From the NCBI GenBank assembly GCA_963920705.1, contig OY987239.1, positions 186,001 to 250,000 on the forward strand: a stretch of 64,000 bases of DNA. Reading direction: 5' to 3'. Below, piece after piece: positions 46,379 to 55,300 of this stretch. The notes under the pieces were generated by a model. It saw only the letters and a program-made list of their open reading frames with translations. It ran no database searches and was not told where the DNA came from. This DNA is from Odiellus spinosus. Its lineage: Eukaryota > Arthropoda > Arachnida > Opiliones > Phalangiidae. The stretch's first letter is position 1; each line of letters begins with the position of its first letter. The position numbers and the translations under genes were made by a program.

Positions 46379-47419
46379 ATGGTGAAGATAAAGTATTGTG
46401 AATATCCTGGGTGTTTAAACAGCACACGCAAGAAAGATGTGAGTGTGAAATTTTTTCCCTTTCCAAAGCCAGGAAGACAAGCCATAAAATGTGCAAAATG
46501 GCTGCTACTTTGCAAAAAAACATGTCCGCTTAGTTCAATTAAGGAACATTGGTATATCTGTTCAAACCATTTTTTGGGTGGCAAAGGTCCAAATGAAGAA
46601 CATCCGGATCCAATACCCGTGGTGGTAAGGGTGGGTTCAAGTGTTCATAACGATGAAATGATTTCTAAGGCCGATACTGATGAAAATAATGCGTTGAAAA
46701 GGTCTCCTTGTTCCCAAGACGATGACGTGGTCAAAAGGCTTTGTGTTAATTACCAAGAAAGGCTAGGCATACCTAATAGTCTACATTTCAATGACCATGA
46801 CACAAGAAAAGACCATGATGTTGCTATGACAAAGGTGGTCAGCCCAAATGGCCGCTTGACGAAGCGGGTCAGCCCAAATGGCCGCTTGACGAAGCGGGTC
46901 AGCCCAAATGGCCGCTTGACGAAGCGGGTCAGCCCAAATGACCGCTTGACGAAGCGGGTCAGCCCAAATGACCGCTTGACGAAGCGGGTCAGCCCAAATG
47001 ACCGCTTGACGAAGCGGGTCAGCCCAAATGGCCGCTTGACGAAGCGGGTCAGCCCAAATGGCCGCTTGACGAAGCGGGTCAGCCCAAATGGCCGCTTGAC
47101 GAAGCGGGTCAGCCCAAATGACCGCTTGACGAAGCGGGTCAGCCCAAATGACCGCTTGACGAAGCGGGTCAGCCCAAATGACCGCTTGACGAAGCGGGTC
47201 AGCCCAAATGACCGCTTGACGAAGCGGGTCAGCCCAAATGACCGCTTGACGAAGCGGGTCAGCCCAAATGACCGCTTGACGAAGCGGGTCAGCCCAAATG
47301 ACCGCTTGACGACGTCGGTCAGCCCAAATAGCCGCTTGACGAAGTCGGTTGAAAACAAACACAGAATATACTACCTACGGCACCAAGAATGGCTTAAAAA
47401 AAAAAGCCGTGTATTATGA
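46379..47419 (+). CDS. THAP-domain N-terminal region with 17 copies of a 10-aa repeat
   Basis: ATG 46379 opens a THAP zinc finger at residues 1-80: Cys7-x4-Cys12, a later Trp, and C-x2-H (CSNHF) followed by the basic/Pro-rich end. THAP domains are sequence-specific DNA binders found at the N-terminus of several transposases, so this may guide binding to the element's own DNA. Residues about 154-323 are 17 tandem copies of VSPNGRLTKR or its NGR to NDR variant, a lysine/arginine-rich linker. The frame then reads through KHRIYYLRHQEWLKKK and ends at a stop just past the A10 run at 47396-47405. The next open frame continues the same kind of sequence, so a one-base shift in that run separates the two. 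Confidence 0.8.
   Translation: MVKIKYCEYPGCLNSTRKKDVSVKFFPFPKPGRQAIKCAKWLLLCKKTCPLSSIKEHWYICSNHFLGGKGPNEEHPDPIPVVVRVGSSVHNDEMISKADTDENNALKRSPCSQDDDVVKRLCVNYQERLGIPNSLHFNDHDTRKDHDVAMTKVVSPNGRLTKRVSPNGRLTKRVSPNGRLTKRVSPNDRLTKRVSPNDRLTKRVSPNDRLTKRVSPNGRLTKRVSPNGRLTKRVSPNGRLTKRVSPNDRLTKRVSPNDRLTKRVSPNDRLTKRVSPNDRLTKRVSPNDRLTKRVSPNDRLTKRVSPNDRLTTSVSPNSRLTKSVENKHRIYYLRHQEWLKKKSRVL
46840..47349 (+). repeat. 30-bp in-frame tandem repeat, 17 units
   Basis: The unit (GTCAGCCCAAATGGCCGCTT then GACGAAGCGG) is nearly invariant. The only common variation is G/A in codon 5 (Gly or Asp). The order is 3 Gly, 3 Asp, 3 Gly, 6 Asp, then two diverged terminal units, which suggests multi-unit duplication. Because the unit is a multiple of three without stops, the minus strand is open in two frames too. 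I do not regard those as genes. Confidence 0.95.
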
Positions 47420-47997
47420 AACGAATCGGTCTCAAATTGCGAAAAAAAAGGCGGTGCATTATAAAACCAATCAAGCTGAAATTGCTGAAAAGAGACACGT
47501 GCACTATAAAACCAATCAATCTCATATTGTGAAAAAGAAAGCCGAATATTATAAAACAAATATATCTCAAATTGCGAAAAGGAAAGCTGTGCATTATAAA
47601 ACCATTCAATCTCAAATTGCTAAAAAGAGGGCCGTGCACTATAGAACTAATCTTTCTCAAATAGCAAAAAAAATGCAGTTTACCGTGTGTCTCATCACGA
47701 GTTACTTAAAGGTTATCAAGCTCGGTACGCTCTTCGCCATTCACAAAAGGAAAAAGACAGATTATATGCATATCAAAAATTTAATCGCCAAAAATACATT
47801 AAAAATCAAGCGAAATATGTCGAAAAGAATCGACAATTGATTCACGATAGAAATAAAATTAAAAGAGATAAATATTACAAGAGTAACGTCGCTTCTGTCC
47901 GATCTGCGAATTTAATTCGTTACTACCAAAAATACAGAGAGGCCCAAAAAAGACCGCCTAAAGCGAGTCACCCACGACTCTGTGTTAAACAACCTAG
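47394..47997 (+). pseudogene. Basic Tyr/His-Lys repeat region linking THAP and Rep parts
   Basis: Six copies of a 15-aa (45-bp) unit of the form KKKAVHYKTNQSQIA run from 47394 to about 47668. More diverged Lys/Tyr-rich sequence (YQKFNRQKYIKNQAKY, about 47778-47825) follows in another frame after the A8 run at 47666-47673. It ends at TAA 47999-48001. The segment is highly basic and likely contacts DNA or RNA. The sequence between 48002 and 48100 still reads as coding-like in the frame of the Rep part, so I interpret the stops as damage. A splice-donor-like AG|GTAAGA at 47996-48002 is noted, but no convincing acceptor preserves the frame. Confidence 0.65.
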
Positions 47998-48106
47998 GTA
48001 AGACTTTCTTGCAAAGAAATTGCTTGAACATTCTCTGGGAAATCTAGTTGATGGTGCTGAGAGACTAGCCCCAAAAACTGTACAAAAGCAGGTCGAATCT
48101 TGACTT

Positions 48107-51100
48107 TTGGCTGGCCAGGCCTTGAAATTGAAAACGAGTTTATATGCCAAACTAAAAGCTCAATCCTCCGAATTTGGTAAACGATGTCAAAGTATTTTGA
48201 AAGAAATTTCTGACGGGCCGTTAGACCCCGATAAGTTGTTAAAAGGCATTGGAGGCAAAAGAATCCATTGCTCCAATTGCGAGCCGTTCTTTTGGGACAT
48301 TGCCTACAATCCATTAAGCAAAAACGGGAAAGTTCTGGAAGTAATGGACGATGATGTTATTTCAAATGCATTTAATGTTCTACCACCTAACGAACAAGAC
48401 TATGAAGAGGCCATCACTTTGGCCGAAAATGATATGCCTCTACCCGAGAATGAGGGTGATCACGAGATAGTCGATCCTAGTCAGAAAATGGTAAAAAATC
48501 CAGGCGTATATTGGGAGTGTGGGACTTATTGTAATATTCGGGAAAATTCCCTCCAAAGATTAGCTGACATTATTCTGACCTTTGCGACTTGCAAAGATAG
48601 TACAATGGCGGAATTTTACTCAAACATTGATGAATGTGCGTTGCGCAACTTGAATCCGCCCTTAAATCATCCATTTAAAGAGCAGCTAAAAGAAAACCCT
48701 CTTTTTAAAATGTATGTGCCATGGCGTTACCCTATAACTCGAGGCCACAGCCTCGCTTGTTTAGAGAACAAGGACTGTCTCAGTATATTAAGACTTCTCA
48801 GGGAATTGGCCCCACATTTCACTGCGTTAAGAACTCTCGTTAAAAGGGTTTACGTATTAAGAGCGCTCGCTCTAGGACTTAAATCCCTTACAAACGTCAT
48901 TGAAAGGGCTGATATGAAAGAGTTAAAAGAAAGTATGCATAGCCTAGAACGCCTGCTAGTTGACAAAAGAAATAAAAAACTAAAAGACATTCAAAGAAAC
49001 GAAGAGGGCGGTGTAGAAATAGCGATTCGACCCATTCTTAATGAGGAAGAACTGAGAAAGACGTACCAGAAACAGTTCAGTCATTGTTTCAGAGAAATTA
49101 ACGAATTTCACGACACCCCTTGTGACTGCTGTGAGAGACTGTATCAATTAAAAAACCTAAAAACTCTTGAAAAGTTGGTTTCCAAATGTGACTTGGACAG
49201 CAACCAGGCGCTAAACACTTTACGAACGGCGTGGCAATTGCAACGCCCTGATTCTCCTGATTACGATTATTACTCTAAAATTAACTTGTGTGACTGTTGC
49301 TTCAAAGCGTTGCTAGCTGAAAAAGTACCAGCAATATGCTTCTTGAATGGACTTGAAGTTGATCCGGTGCCCAAAGAAATATCAGATTTAAACATTTTTG
49401 AAAAAATGCTAATACAAAAAGGGAAAGCTTTTCAAACTGTCGTTCGATTAGGAACGCAGTTGAAAACTTATAATCATACCGGTCTCACCAGGGCGGTTAA
49501 AGGAAAAGTCTTATATTTACCACTTCCCTTGCAGAATAATACGGACATGATTCCGAAAGAACTGCCAAAAAATCACGAGTTACATATTTTAGTGAATGGC
49601 TTACCGACACAAAACAAGTTGGTATGGCAGTCGTTGGTTCGTTTGGACAGAGTGCGCGACAGCTTGATTACACTAAAAGAGATCAACCATTTGTATTCCG
49701 ATCTCGAGGTGGAGAAATGTGACGATGATTACATTTGTGGAACCGTTGAAAACGAGAAATTAAGAATTTCTACCCAACCTGAAGCGTTGCTGAAAAAACT
49801 TACAAAAACGCAAGAAAAAGAAATTTATGACCATTATTCAATCCACCCAATAAACGGGAAGAATCCGAAAGATGTTCTCGAAACTTTTCAAATGAAACGA
49901 GTCGAGGGTGAACCTTTGAGCCTTTTTGAAAAAAACCTCGATTACCTTTGCTTTCCGGATTTATTTCCGACTGGAAAGTTTGGCCGTTACGCTGAACGGC
50001 CTTTCGGTAATTTGAGAGACGCCGACTTTAGAGTGTCACGAATCAGAAATAAAAACCGGAGGTTCTCTTTGAACGAACAGTATTTGTTTCACACTTTTTA
50101 CGAGAGTGAAGTCAAATCCATGACTAGCGCCATCAATTACATGATGAGAATATCCAATTCCAAACGAATGACAGTAAGTTCTCTGATCGAGAAAGTCGAC
50201 TCTAAAAGTACGGAACTCGAAACGGCGTTGTCCTCCTTCATGCGAAGTATGCGAGGCACGCAAGAGTATTGGTTTCAACGAACTCTTGATTTAAACACCA
50301 TGTGTCGGGAATTTGGTACACCGCATTGGTTCGTGACCTTGTCCTGCGCAGAATACGATTGGGTCTCTTTGCATGATTATTTGAAACAATATCAAAATTC
50401 GAGCCGGACAGTGGGTGAATTGTGTAGCAATGACCCCACAGCAGTCAGCTTACATTACCACAATAGATTTCACTCGGTTTTAAGAAACCTTATTCTAACC
50501 AAAGATAATCCCGTTCTTGGGCCTGTCGACCACTATTTCTGGCGTGTTGAGTACCAGGCGAGAGGCGCCCCGCACGTTCACATGCTGTTGTGGATAAAAG
50601 ACGCCCCCCAAATTGGCGTCGCCAAGAAGGAAGAAATATTGGCTTTCGTAGCGAAGTTTGCAACTTGTTCGCTCCCCGATAAGATTGCTAGTCCTACTTT
50701 GTTTGAATATGTGGACAAATATCAGAGACACAAATGTAACCCGTCCTGTGAAAGAAAGGTAAAATGGGGTAAAAAATCCGCGACAAAATGCCGCTTTAAA
50801 TTCCCCAGAGTCGTCACGTTGCATGCCAGATTACACGATGTTCAGGCCACAATTAAACAACATGTGGCTGGTAAAACCGGTCGTCTCTATGAACTTCCAA
50901 GAAAGGAAAATGAAATATTTGTAAAAGACTACAATCCAGCTTTACTTTTGGCTATGCAAGCCAATATGGACATTCAATTCATTGCAGACAAAGATAACGC
51001 GCTAGCTACTTACGTTACCGGTTACGTTTCCAAAAAGGAGAAGTCAAATGATGACGATCTTTGGAACGAATTGGCTGGTAAAGACCTGCACAGTCGCTTG

Positions 51101-51502
51101 TGGGCCTTTGGCCTCAAGAGATTGACGCACAGAGAGTGCGGTGCGTACGAAATCGTGGACCGTATTCTGGGTCACCATTTGTACGGAAAATCGGAATCGA
51201 TGCTTTACGTTAACACGTACAAGAAAGAAAATCGTAAACGCTTGTTGAAACCATTCAAGGACTTGAAAACTTTGCGAGATACCGACCCTGAAAGCGACGA
51301 GATTTTTGCTATCCAAATGGTCGATGACATATATCCGAATAGACCGGACGTATTGGACAATGAATCTTTGTACGAATTCGCCAAGTTCTACGAGCGAAAG
51401 CCTCTCAAAGGCGACCCACCAGAAAACAGTTTGATTTTGAAAAATGGGAAGGGTATTCTAAAAAAAAACCAAGCCGTTCCTAATTCAGTTTCCGAACCAT
51501 GA
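48107..51502 (+). CDS. Helitron-type Rep (HUH nuclease) segment
   Basis: About 1,130 codons are open here. The true start lies upstream, since the frame is entered after a stop and has no early ATG. A Cys-pair region at about residues 340-480 (CDCCERLYQL, LCDCCFKALL, ICFLNGLEVDPVP) matches the region often annotated DUF6570 in Helitron-like proteins. The helitron-like N domain follows (about 590-840). The HUH motif is FWRVEYQARGAPHVHMLLW with His823 and His825, and the tyrosine motif is YVTGY with Tyr969 and Tyr973. These residues nick and rejoin single-stranded DNA in rolling-circle transposition, and all are present. The frame ends at 51502, just after the A9 run at 51460-51468, and the helicase continues in a different frame from there. 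Confidence 0.88.
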   Translation: MAGQALKLKTSLYAKLKAQSSEFGKRCQSILKEISDGPLDPDKLLKGIGGKRIHCSNCEPFFWDIAYNPLSKNGKVLEVMDDDVISNAFNVLPPNEQDYEEAITLAENDMPLPENEGDHEIVDPSQKMVKNPGVYWECGTYCNIRENSLQRLADIILTFATCKDSTMAEFYSNIDECALRNLNPPLNHPFKEQLKENPLFKMYVPWRYPITRGHSLACLENKDCLSILRLLRELAPHFTALRTLVKRVYVLRALALGLKSLTNVIERADMKELKESMHSLERLLVDKRNKKLKDIQRNEEGGVEIAIRPILNEEELRKTYQKQFSHCFREINEFHDTPCDCCERLYQLKNLKTLEKLVSKCDLDSNQALNTLRTAWQLQRPDSPDYDYYSKINLCDCCFKALLAEKVPAICFLNGLEVDPVPKEISDLNIFEKMLIQKGKAFQTVVRLGTQLKTYNHTGLTRAVKGKVLYLPLPLQNNTDMIPKELPKNHELHILVNGLPTQNKLVWQSLVRLDRVRDSLITLKEINHLYSDLEVEKCDDDYICGTVENEKLRISTQPEALLKKLTKTQEKEIYDHYSIHPINGKNPKDVLETFQMKRVEGEPLSLFEKNLDYLCFPDLFPTGKFGRYAERPFGNLRDADFRVSRIRNKNRRFSLNEQYLFHTFYESEVKSMTSAINYMMRISNSKRMTVSSLIEKVDSKSTELETALSSFMRSMRGTQEYWFQRTLDLNTMCREFGTPHWFVTLSCAEYDWVSLHDYLKQYQNSSRTVGELCSNDPTAVSLHYHNRFHSVLRNLILTKDNPVLGPVDHYFWRVEYQARGAPHVHMLLWIKDAPQIGVAKKEEILAFVAKFATCSLPDKIASPTLFEYVDKYQRHKCNPSCERKVKWGKKSATKCRFKFPRVVTLHARLHDVQATIKQHVAGKTGRLYELPRKENEIFVKDYNPALLLAMQANMDIQFIADKDNALATYVTGYVSKKEKSNDDDLWNELAGKDLHSRLWAFGLKRLTHRECGAYEIVDRILGHHLYGKSESMLYVNTYKKENRKRLLKPFKDLKTLRDTDPESDEIFAIQMVDDIYPNRPDVLDNESLYEFAKFYERKPLKGDPPENSLILKNGKGILKKNQAVPNSVSEP

Positions 51503-54356
51503 TCCGGAAAAAAGCGACGAAGAGCGAGAAAATTACTCTCGCGCTTTGCTCATGCTTTTTCTACCTTGGCGAGACGAAAGTTCTATTTTGGGAACCCATT
51601 CGACATATACTGAAGCATTTGATAGTCACTTACCTAATTTGGAACGAATGAAGGCTTACCACGAAAATCTGAAGTCAATAAGCGCAGCCCAGAAAAAACT
51701 TCAAAAGGTGCAAAAGAACCAAGTTCCTAAAGAGGCTGAAACTTCTAAAAGGGCTATTTCAAATAATAACCAAGTTATAGACGATCTTCATAACGCTTTT
51801 CAGTGCAAAGAAATGGATGAATCTGAGTTGGGTTGGGCTGAAATTGATGCACCTTTAGGTAAAAAAAATATTGAGGCAGAGAGCGAATCGTTAGAGCAAC
51901 AAGTCGCTCTCTTGTATCCCGATCAAGAGAAAATATTCAAAAAAGTTGAAAGCTATTTTGCCGAGCAAGATGTTCCGAAAAAACCCCTTTGCATGTTTGT
52001 TAGCGGGTTCGGTGGCACGGGAAAGAGTTTCCTTATTCAAACCATTAAAAAGATGATGGTTACACGTTTTCCTCGTAGCGTGGCCCTGGTAGCGCCAACT
52101 GGATTAGCAGCTTATAATATTGGCGGAGTTACTTTGCACAAATTGTTAACGATGCCCATTGAGCACGGAAAAACGGCGAAATACCAAAAACTGGGTCCCG
52201 AGAATTTACTCATGCTGAAAAAAAATTTGGGTGACTTGAAATTACTTGTGATTGACGAAGTATCTATGGTCAGTTCTCTGCTCTTAGCCTACACTCATTT
52301 GAGGCTAACTGAAATCACGGGTAATTACGAGGAGTTGTTCGGGGGAATTTCTGTACTGGCATTCGGCGATCTTTTGCAATTGCAGCCAGTAAAGGGTGAT
52401 CCTCCTTTTTGCAAACTCAGTCATATGGAAGCCAGCTTTAAAATTGGAGCAGTTGGAGGTGAAAATCTGTGGCTAAACTATTTCGAATATGACGAATTGA
52501 CGATTAACAAACGGCAAAAGGATGATACGATCTTCGCCGATTTGCTATCTCGAGTGAGAATCGATGAAATGTGTGAAGCTGATGAGAAGTTGTTACGATC
52601 TAGAATGATTAAAAATGCGGATAACGCCGAAATCGTTGCCGATTACTTCTCAAAAATGGTGAAAGAAGAGCTAAGTCCTGTTTGCTTATTTGCTACTAAC
52701 GAGTTGTGCAAGAAAATGAACTCTATAAATTTGCAAAAGTGCGACAGTCCGATAATTGAGTTCTTGAGTGAAGACGAAATATCTGACGGTGGTAAAGTAC
52801 TTAATAAAGCAGCGAGAGCCTTGCTCAAAAAACTGGAAAACAAGGGATCCGATACCGCTGGTTTAGAAGCGAAACTGAGGCTCTGTGTCGGTGCCCGAGT
52901 CATGCTTCGAAGAAACCTATCATTAGAGGAAGTATTGGTGAATAGTGCCATGGGAACTTTGAAAAACGTGCAAAAAGATGCTGTCGGCAAAGTGAAGATA
53001 TTGCTCGTTTTATTCGATAATAGTGAGTTCAAACCATACGCACTAGAAAGAGTTAAAGCCAAATTTGAACTCATGAGAAACGTTTACGTCAAACGATGCC
53101 AATTTCCCGTTACGCTAGCTTATGCCATCACGATTCACAAAAGTCAGGGAATGAGCTTGAAATGCGCCATTATAGATTTGGGACCATCATGTTTCCAAAG
53201 TGGCATGACATACGTCGCACTGTCTAGAGTTACGACTCTAGAAGGTGTTCATCTTTTATGTTTCGAGCTAAATAAAGTTTACGCTGCTCCGAAAGCTATT
53301 CGAGAGTACAATAGACTCAGAGCAAAGTACAGGAGCGACCTTCCTCAATTAAAAGTGATTGCGAAGAAACCAACCAAGTCCAAAATGACAAAGAAGGTTA
53401 GCGTAACTCACGCGGATGCACCAGAAGATAGTAGCGCGAATCACGGAAATGGAATCTATAATCCAGGCGAGAGTATCGCGATTAAAGGTTTCGCGAATAA
53501 AGGAAACACATGTTACGCAAACTCATCCCTACAGGCCCTTTTATGTATGCCTGAGTTTGGACAATATGTCCAAAATAAGGTTATTAATGCTGGTCAGGCT
53601 ACTATAGCTCTGCAAAATTTATTAATTGAATTACTAAATCCGAATTCTAATCTAGTTGAATCCACGCAAAGTGTAAGACTATGTCTAAACGAAAGGTTTT
53701 GGAATGGACAAGTACAAGAAGATGCTGCAGAATTTACCAATGATTTGCTTAATCGGCTTATTGCCGAAAGCGTTGGTTTCGAAAATTGTCTCTCTCACGG
53801 GATTGAAGAACAAAGAAGGTGCCCAAAATGCGCAATGCGTCATCCTGAAAGACAGACAACTTCAATACAGGTACAGAATACCTCGTATTTGGTTAACATC
53901 CCAAGCGACCAAGTCTCTAAAATCCACGGAGTAGAATTCCGCGACTTGTTTGGTAAATGGCTGACTTTTGAGTCACGTTGCGTTCATTGTCAACATTATC
54001 CAATGGAATCTAGAAGCGTTTTGCACTCGGTGAATAAGTATCTCCTGCTAAATTTTGCTAGGTTCGAATACGTGCCGCCCACGGTACCAAACCAGCAGGG
54101 GAGCCTGATTAAACTAAGGTATCCGATAAGAAGTTTCAACACTCAAAGAGTACGAATTGGAGAAATGACATTTAAAACAAAGGCTGTCGTTATTCACGTT
54201 GGGGAGTCGACGACATCCGGTCACTACTATACAATGATAGAAAAAAAGAGTGGCGGGAATAATTGGATGGTTTGCAATGATAAAAAACTAGAATCCAGAA
54301 GAAATTTTGTTAAAAACCTGACAGATGTATATCTCCTCTTGCTTGAAAAAATTTAA
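51477..54356 (+). CDS. Pif1-type helicase fused to a C-terminal ubiquitin-specific protease (USP, C19)
   Basis: Coding-like sequence is open from about 51465, including DPEKSDEERENYSRALLMLF and PWR, the usual Helitron helicase entry. The first ATG is 51552. Numbering from 51546, Walker A GFGGTGKS is at about 153-160, Walker B LLVIDEVSM at about 233-241, HKSQGMSL at about 535 and YVALSRVTTLEGV at about 557, so a full Pif1 core is present. From about residue 645 a USP fold follows. It has the Cys box FANKGNTCYANSSLQAL with Cys656, a zinc-finger-like CPKC...CVHC pair, the His box HVGESTTSGHYYTM with His893, and WMVCNDKK with Asp912. The set of three predicted catalytic residues is complete. A USP would remove ubiquitin from host or transposon protein. 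Helitron-associated proteases I know of are OTU and Ulp1 types. The fusion lies within one open frame with no stop. Confidence 0.88.
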   Translation, partial: FLIQFPNHDPEKSDEERENYSRALLMLFLPWRDESSILGTHSTYTEAFDSHLPNLERMKAYHENLKSISAAQKKLQKVQKNQVPKEAETSKRAISNNNQVIDDLHNAFQCKEMDESELGWAEIDAPLGKKNIEAESESLEQQVALLYPDQEKIFKKVESYFAEQDVPKKPLCMFVSGFGGTGKSFLIQTIKKMMVTRFPRSVALVAPTGLAAYNIGGVTLHKLLTMPIEHGKTAKYQKLGPENLLMLKKNLGDLKLLVIDEVSMVSSLLLAYTHLRLTEITGNYEELFGGISVLAFGDLLQLQPVKGDPPFCKLSHMEASFKIGAVGGENLWLNYFEYDELTINKRQKDDTIFADLLSRVRIDEMCEADEKLLRSRMIKNADNAEIVADYFSKMVKEELSPVCLFATNELCKKMNSINLQKCDSPIIEFLSEDEISDGGKVLNKAARALLKKLENKGSDTAGLEAKLRLCVGARVMLRRNLSLEEVLVNSAMGTLKNVQKDAVGKVKILLVLFDNSEFKPYALERVKAKFELMRNVYVKRCQFPVTLAYAITIHKSQGMSLKCAIIDLGPSCFQSGMTYVALSRVTTLEGVHLLCFELNKVYAAPKAIREYNRLRAKYRSDLPQLKVIAKKPTKSKMTKKVSVTHADAPEDSSANHGNGIYNPGESIAIKGFANKGNTCYANSSLQALLCMPEFGQYVQNKVINAGQATIALQNLLIELLNPNSNLVESTQSVRLCLNERFWNGQVQEDAAEFTNDLLNRLIAESVGFENCLSHGIEEQRRCPKCAMRHPERQTTSIQVQNTSYLVNIPSDQVSKIHGVEFRDLFGKWLTFESRCVHCQHYPMESRSVLHSVNKYLLLNFARFEYVPPTVPNQQGSLIKLRYPIRSFNTQRVRIGEMTFKTKAVVIHVGESTTSGHYYTMIEKKSGGNNWMVCNDKKLESRRNFVKNLTDVYLLLLEKI

Positions 54357-54479
54357 AAATAAGTTCGCGAAGATCTGGTACAATCGCAGAAATAATTTAT
54401 GTTGAATGAAAGGTACTGTCTAATGTTGAGGCCAAATTTAGACCAAACTAATATGTCATGTCAACGGAAGATTATTAGA

Positions 54480-55290
54480 TTTGAGAGCCAACTCAACATG
54501 ATAACTGAGGTGATTGGGATATTGAAATGAAACTCATCTGGTGGGTACCGAGATCCCATGGACATCGATATGAAACCAAACATGACACAAATATGACTTA
54601 TGTTTTAGAGAGGTTGCATTGACATAGAGACCAGACGCTACACACAAATTTGTTGCCGTTGAAACCAAACTTAACATAAAAGCGAGATTACCATGACACC
54701 TAGATGATATTGTCGTTGCAAAGAAATCGAACATAACAACTAAATGATACCCATGTTAGAAGAAACTCAACATGGTACTTAGATGATATTGACTTGGAGA
54801 GGATAGACAATATGACACGTATCTCTACGTTGCTGACGTTGAAAGGAAAGTCAACGTAAAACCTAAATGATATCGAAGTTGAGAAGAAACTCAACATGAA
54901 ACCTAGATGTCTTAGGCGTTGAGAGGAAAGTTAGCTTGACACCTAGAAGATATTCACGTTGAGAGGAACTCACATAACACCTATAAGATAAAGACATTGA
55001 GAAGCATTTCACTATGACACCTTGAGAATATTTAAGTTGAGAGAAAACTCAACATGACTTTTAGATAGCATGGGTGCTCAGACAAATACAACGTGGCATC
55101 TAGATAATATGGGCGGTCGGACAAACTCAACTTGACAGCTAGATAAGCGGAGGGGGCTGACAACATGGCACGCAAATATCATGGGATTTGAGGCAAACTC
55201 AATATTACATCTAGACACGTAGGCGTTGAGACAAACTAAATAAGAAATGCAGATATCATTGGCGTTGAGACTAACTCAATATGACTTAGT
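54480..55290. repeat. Degenerate ~40-bp minisatellite with GTTGAG...CTCAAC half-palindromes
   Basis: At least 15 diverged units of the pattern GTTGAGAGAAACTCAACATG plus ACACCTAGATGATAT follow one another, clearest at 54690-55285. Each good unit can form a short hairpin (GTTGAG with CTCAAC). It begins about 120 bp after the USP stop and may be part of the Helitron-like element's 3' region. Confidence 0.8.
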
Positions 55291-55300
55291 TCCAAAGCAT

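Larger units (their letters stand above)
46379..54356 (+). mobile_element. Helitron-like element coding unit: THAP, tandem repeats, Rep, Pif1 helicase, USP
   Basis: One continuous string of coding sequence on the + strand carries, in order, a THAP finger, a 10-aa tandem repeat, a 15-aa basic repeat, a Helitron-type N-terminal region with HUH and YxxxY motifs, a Pif1-family helicase and a ubiquitin-specific protease. Frame changes occur at three A-runs (47396-47405, 47666-47673, 51460-51468), and in-frame stops lie at 47999-48001 and 48101-48103. Otherwise the frames stay open for nearly 8 kb, so the copy is recent or the shifts are assembly errors. I could not identify the Helitron 5' TC or 3' hairpin-CTRR ends, so the element limits are unknown. 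The span given is coding only. Confidence 0.85.

Noticed and set aside
46750-47362. Two long minus-strand open frames opposite the 30-bp repeat
   Set aside because: They exist only because the repeat unit is a multiple of three without stops. The plus-strand THAP frame explains the region.
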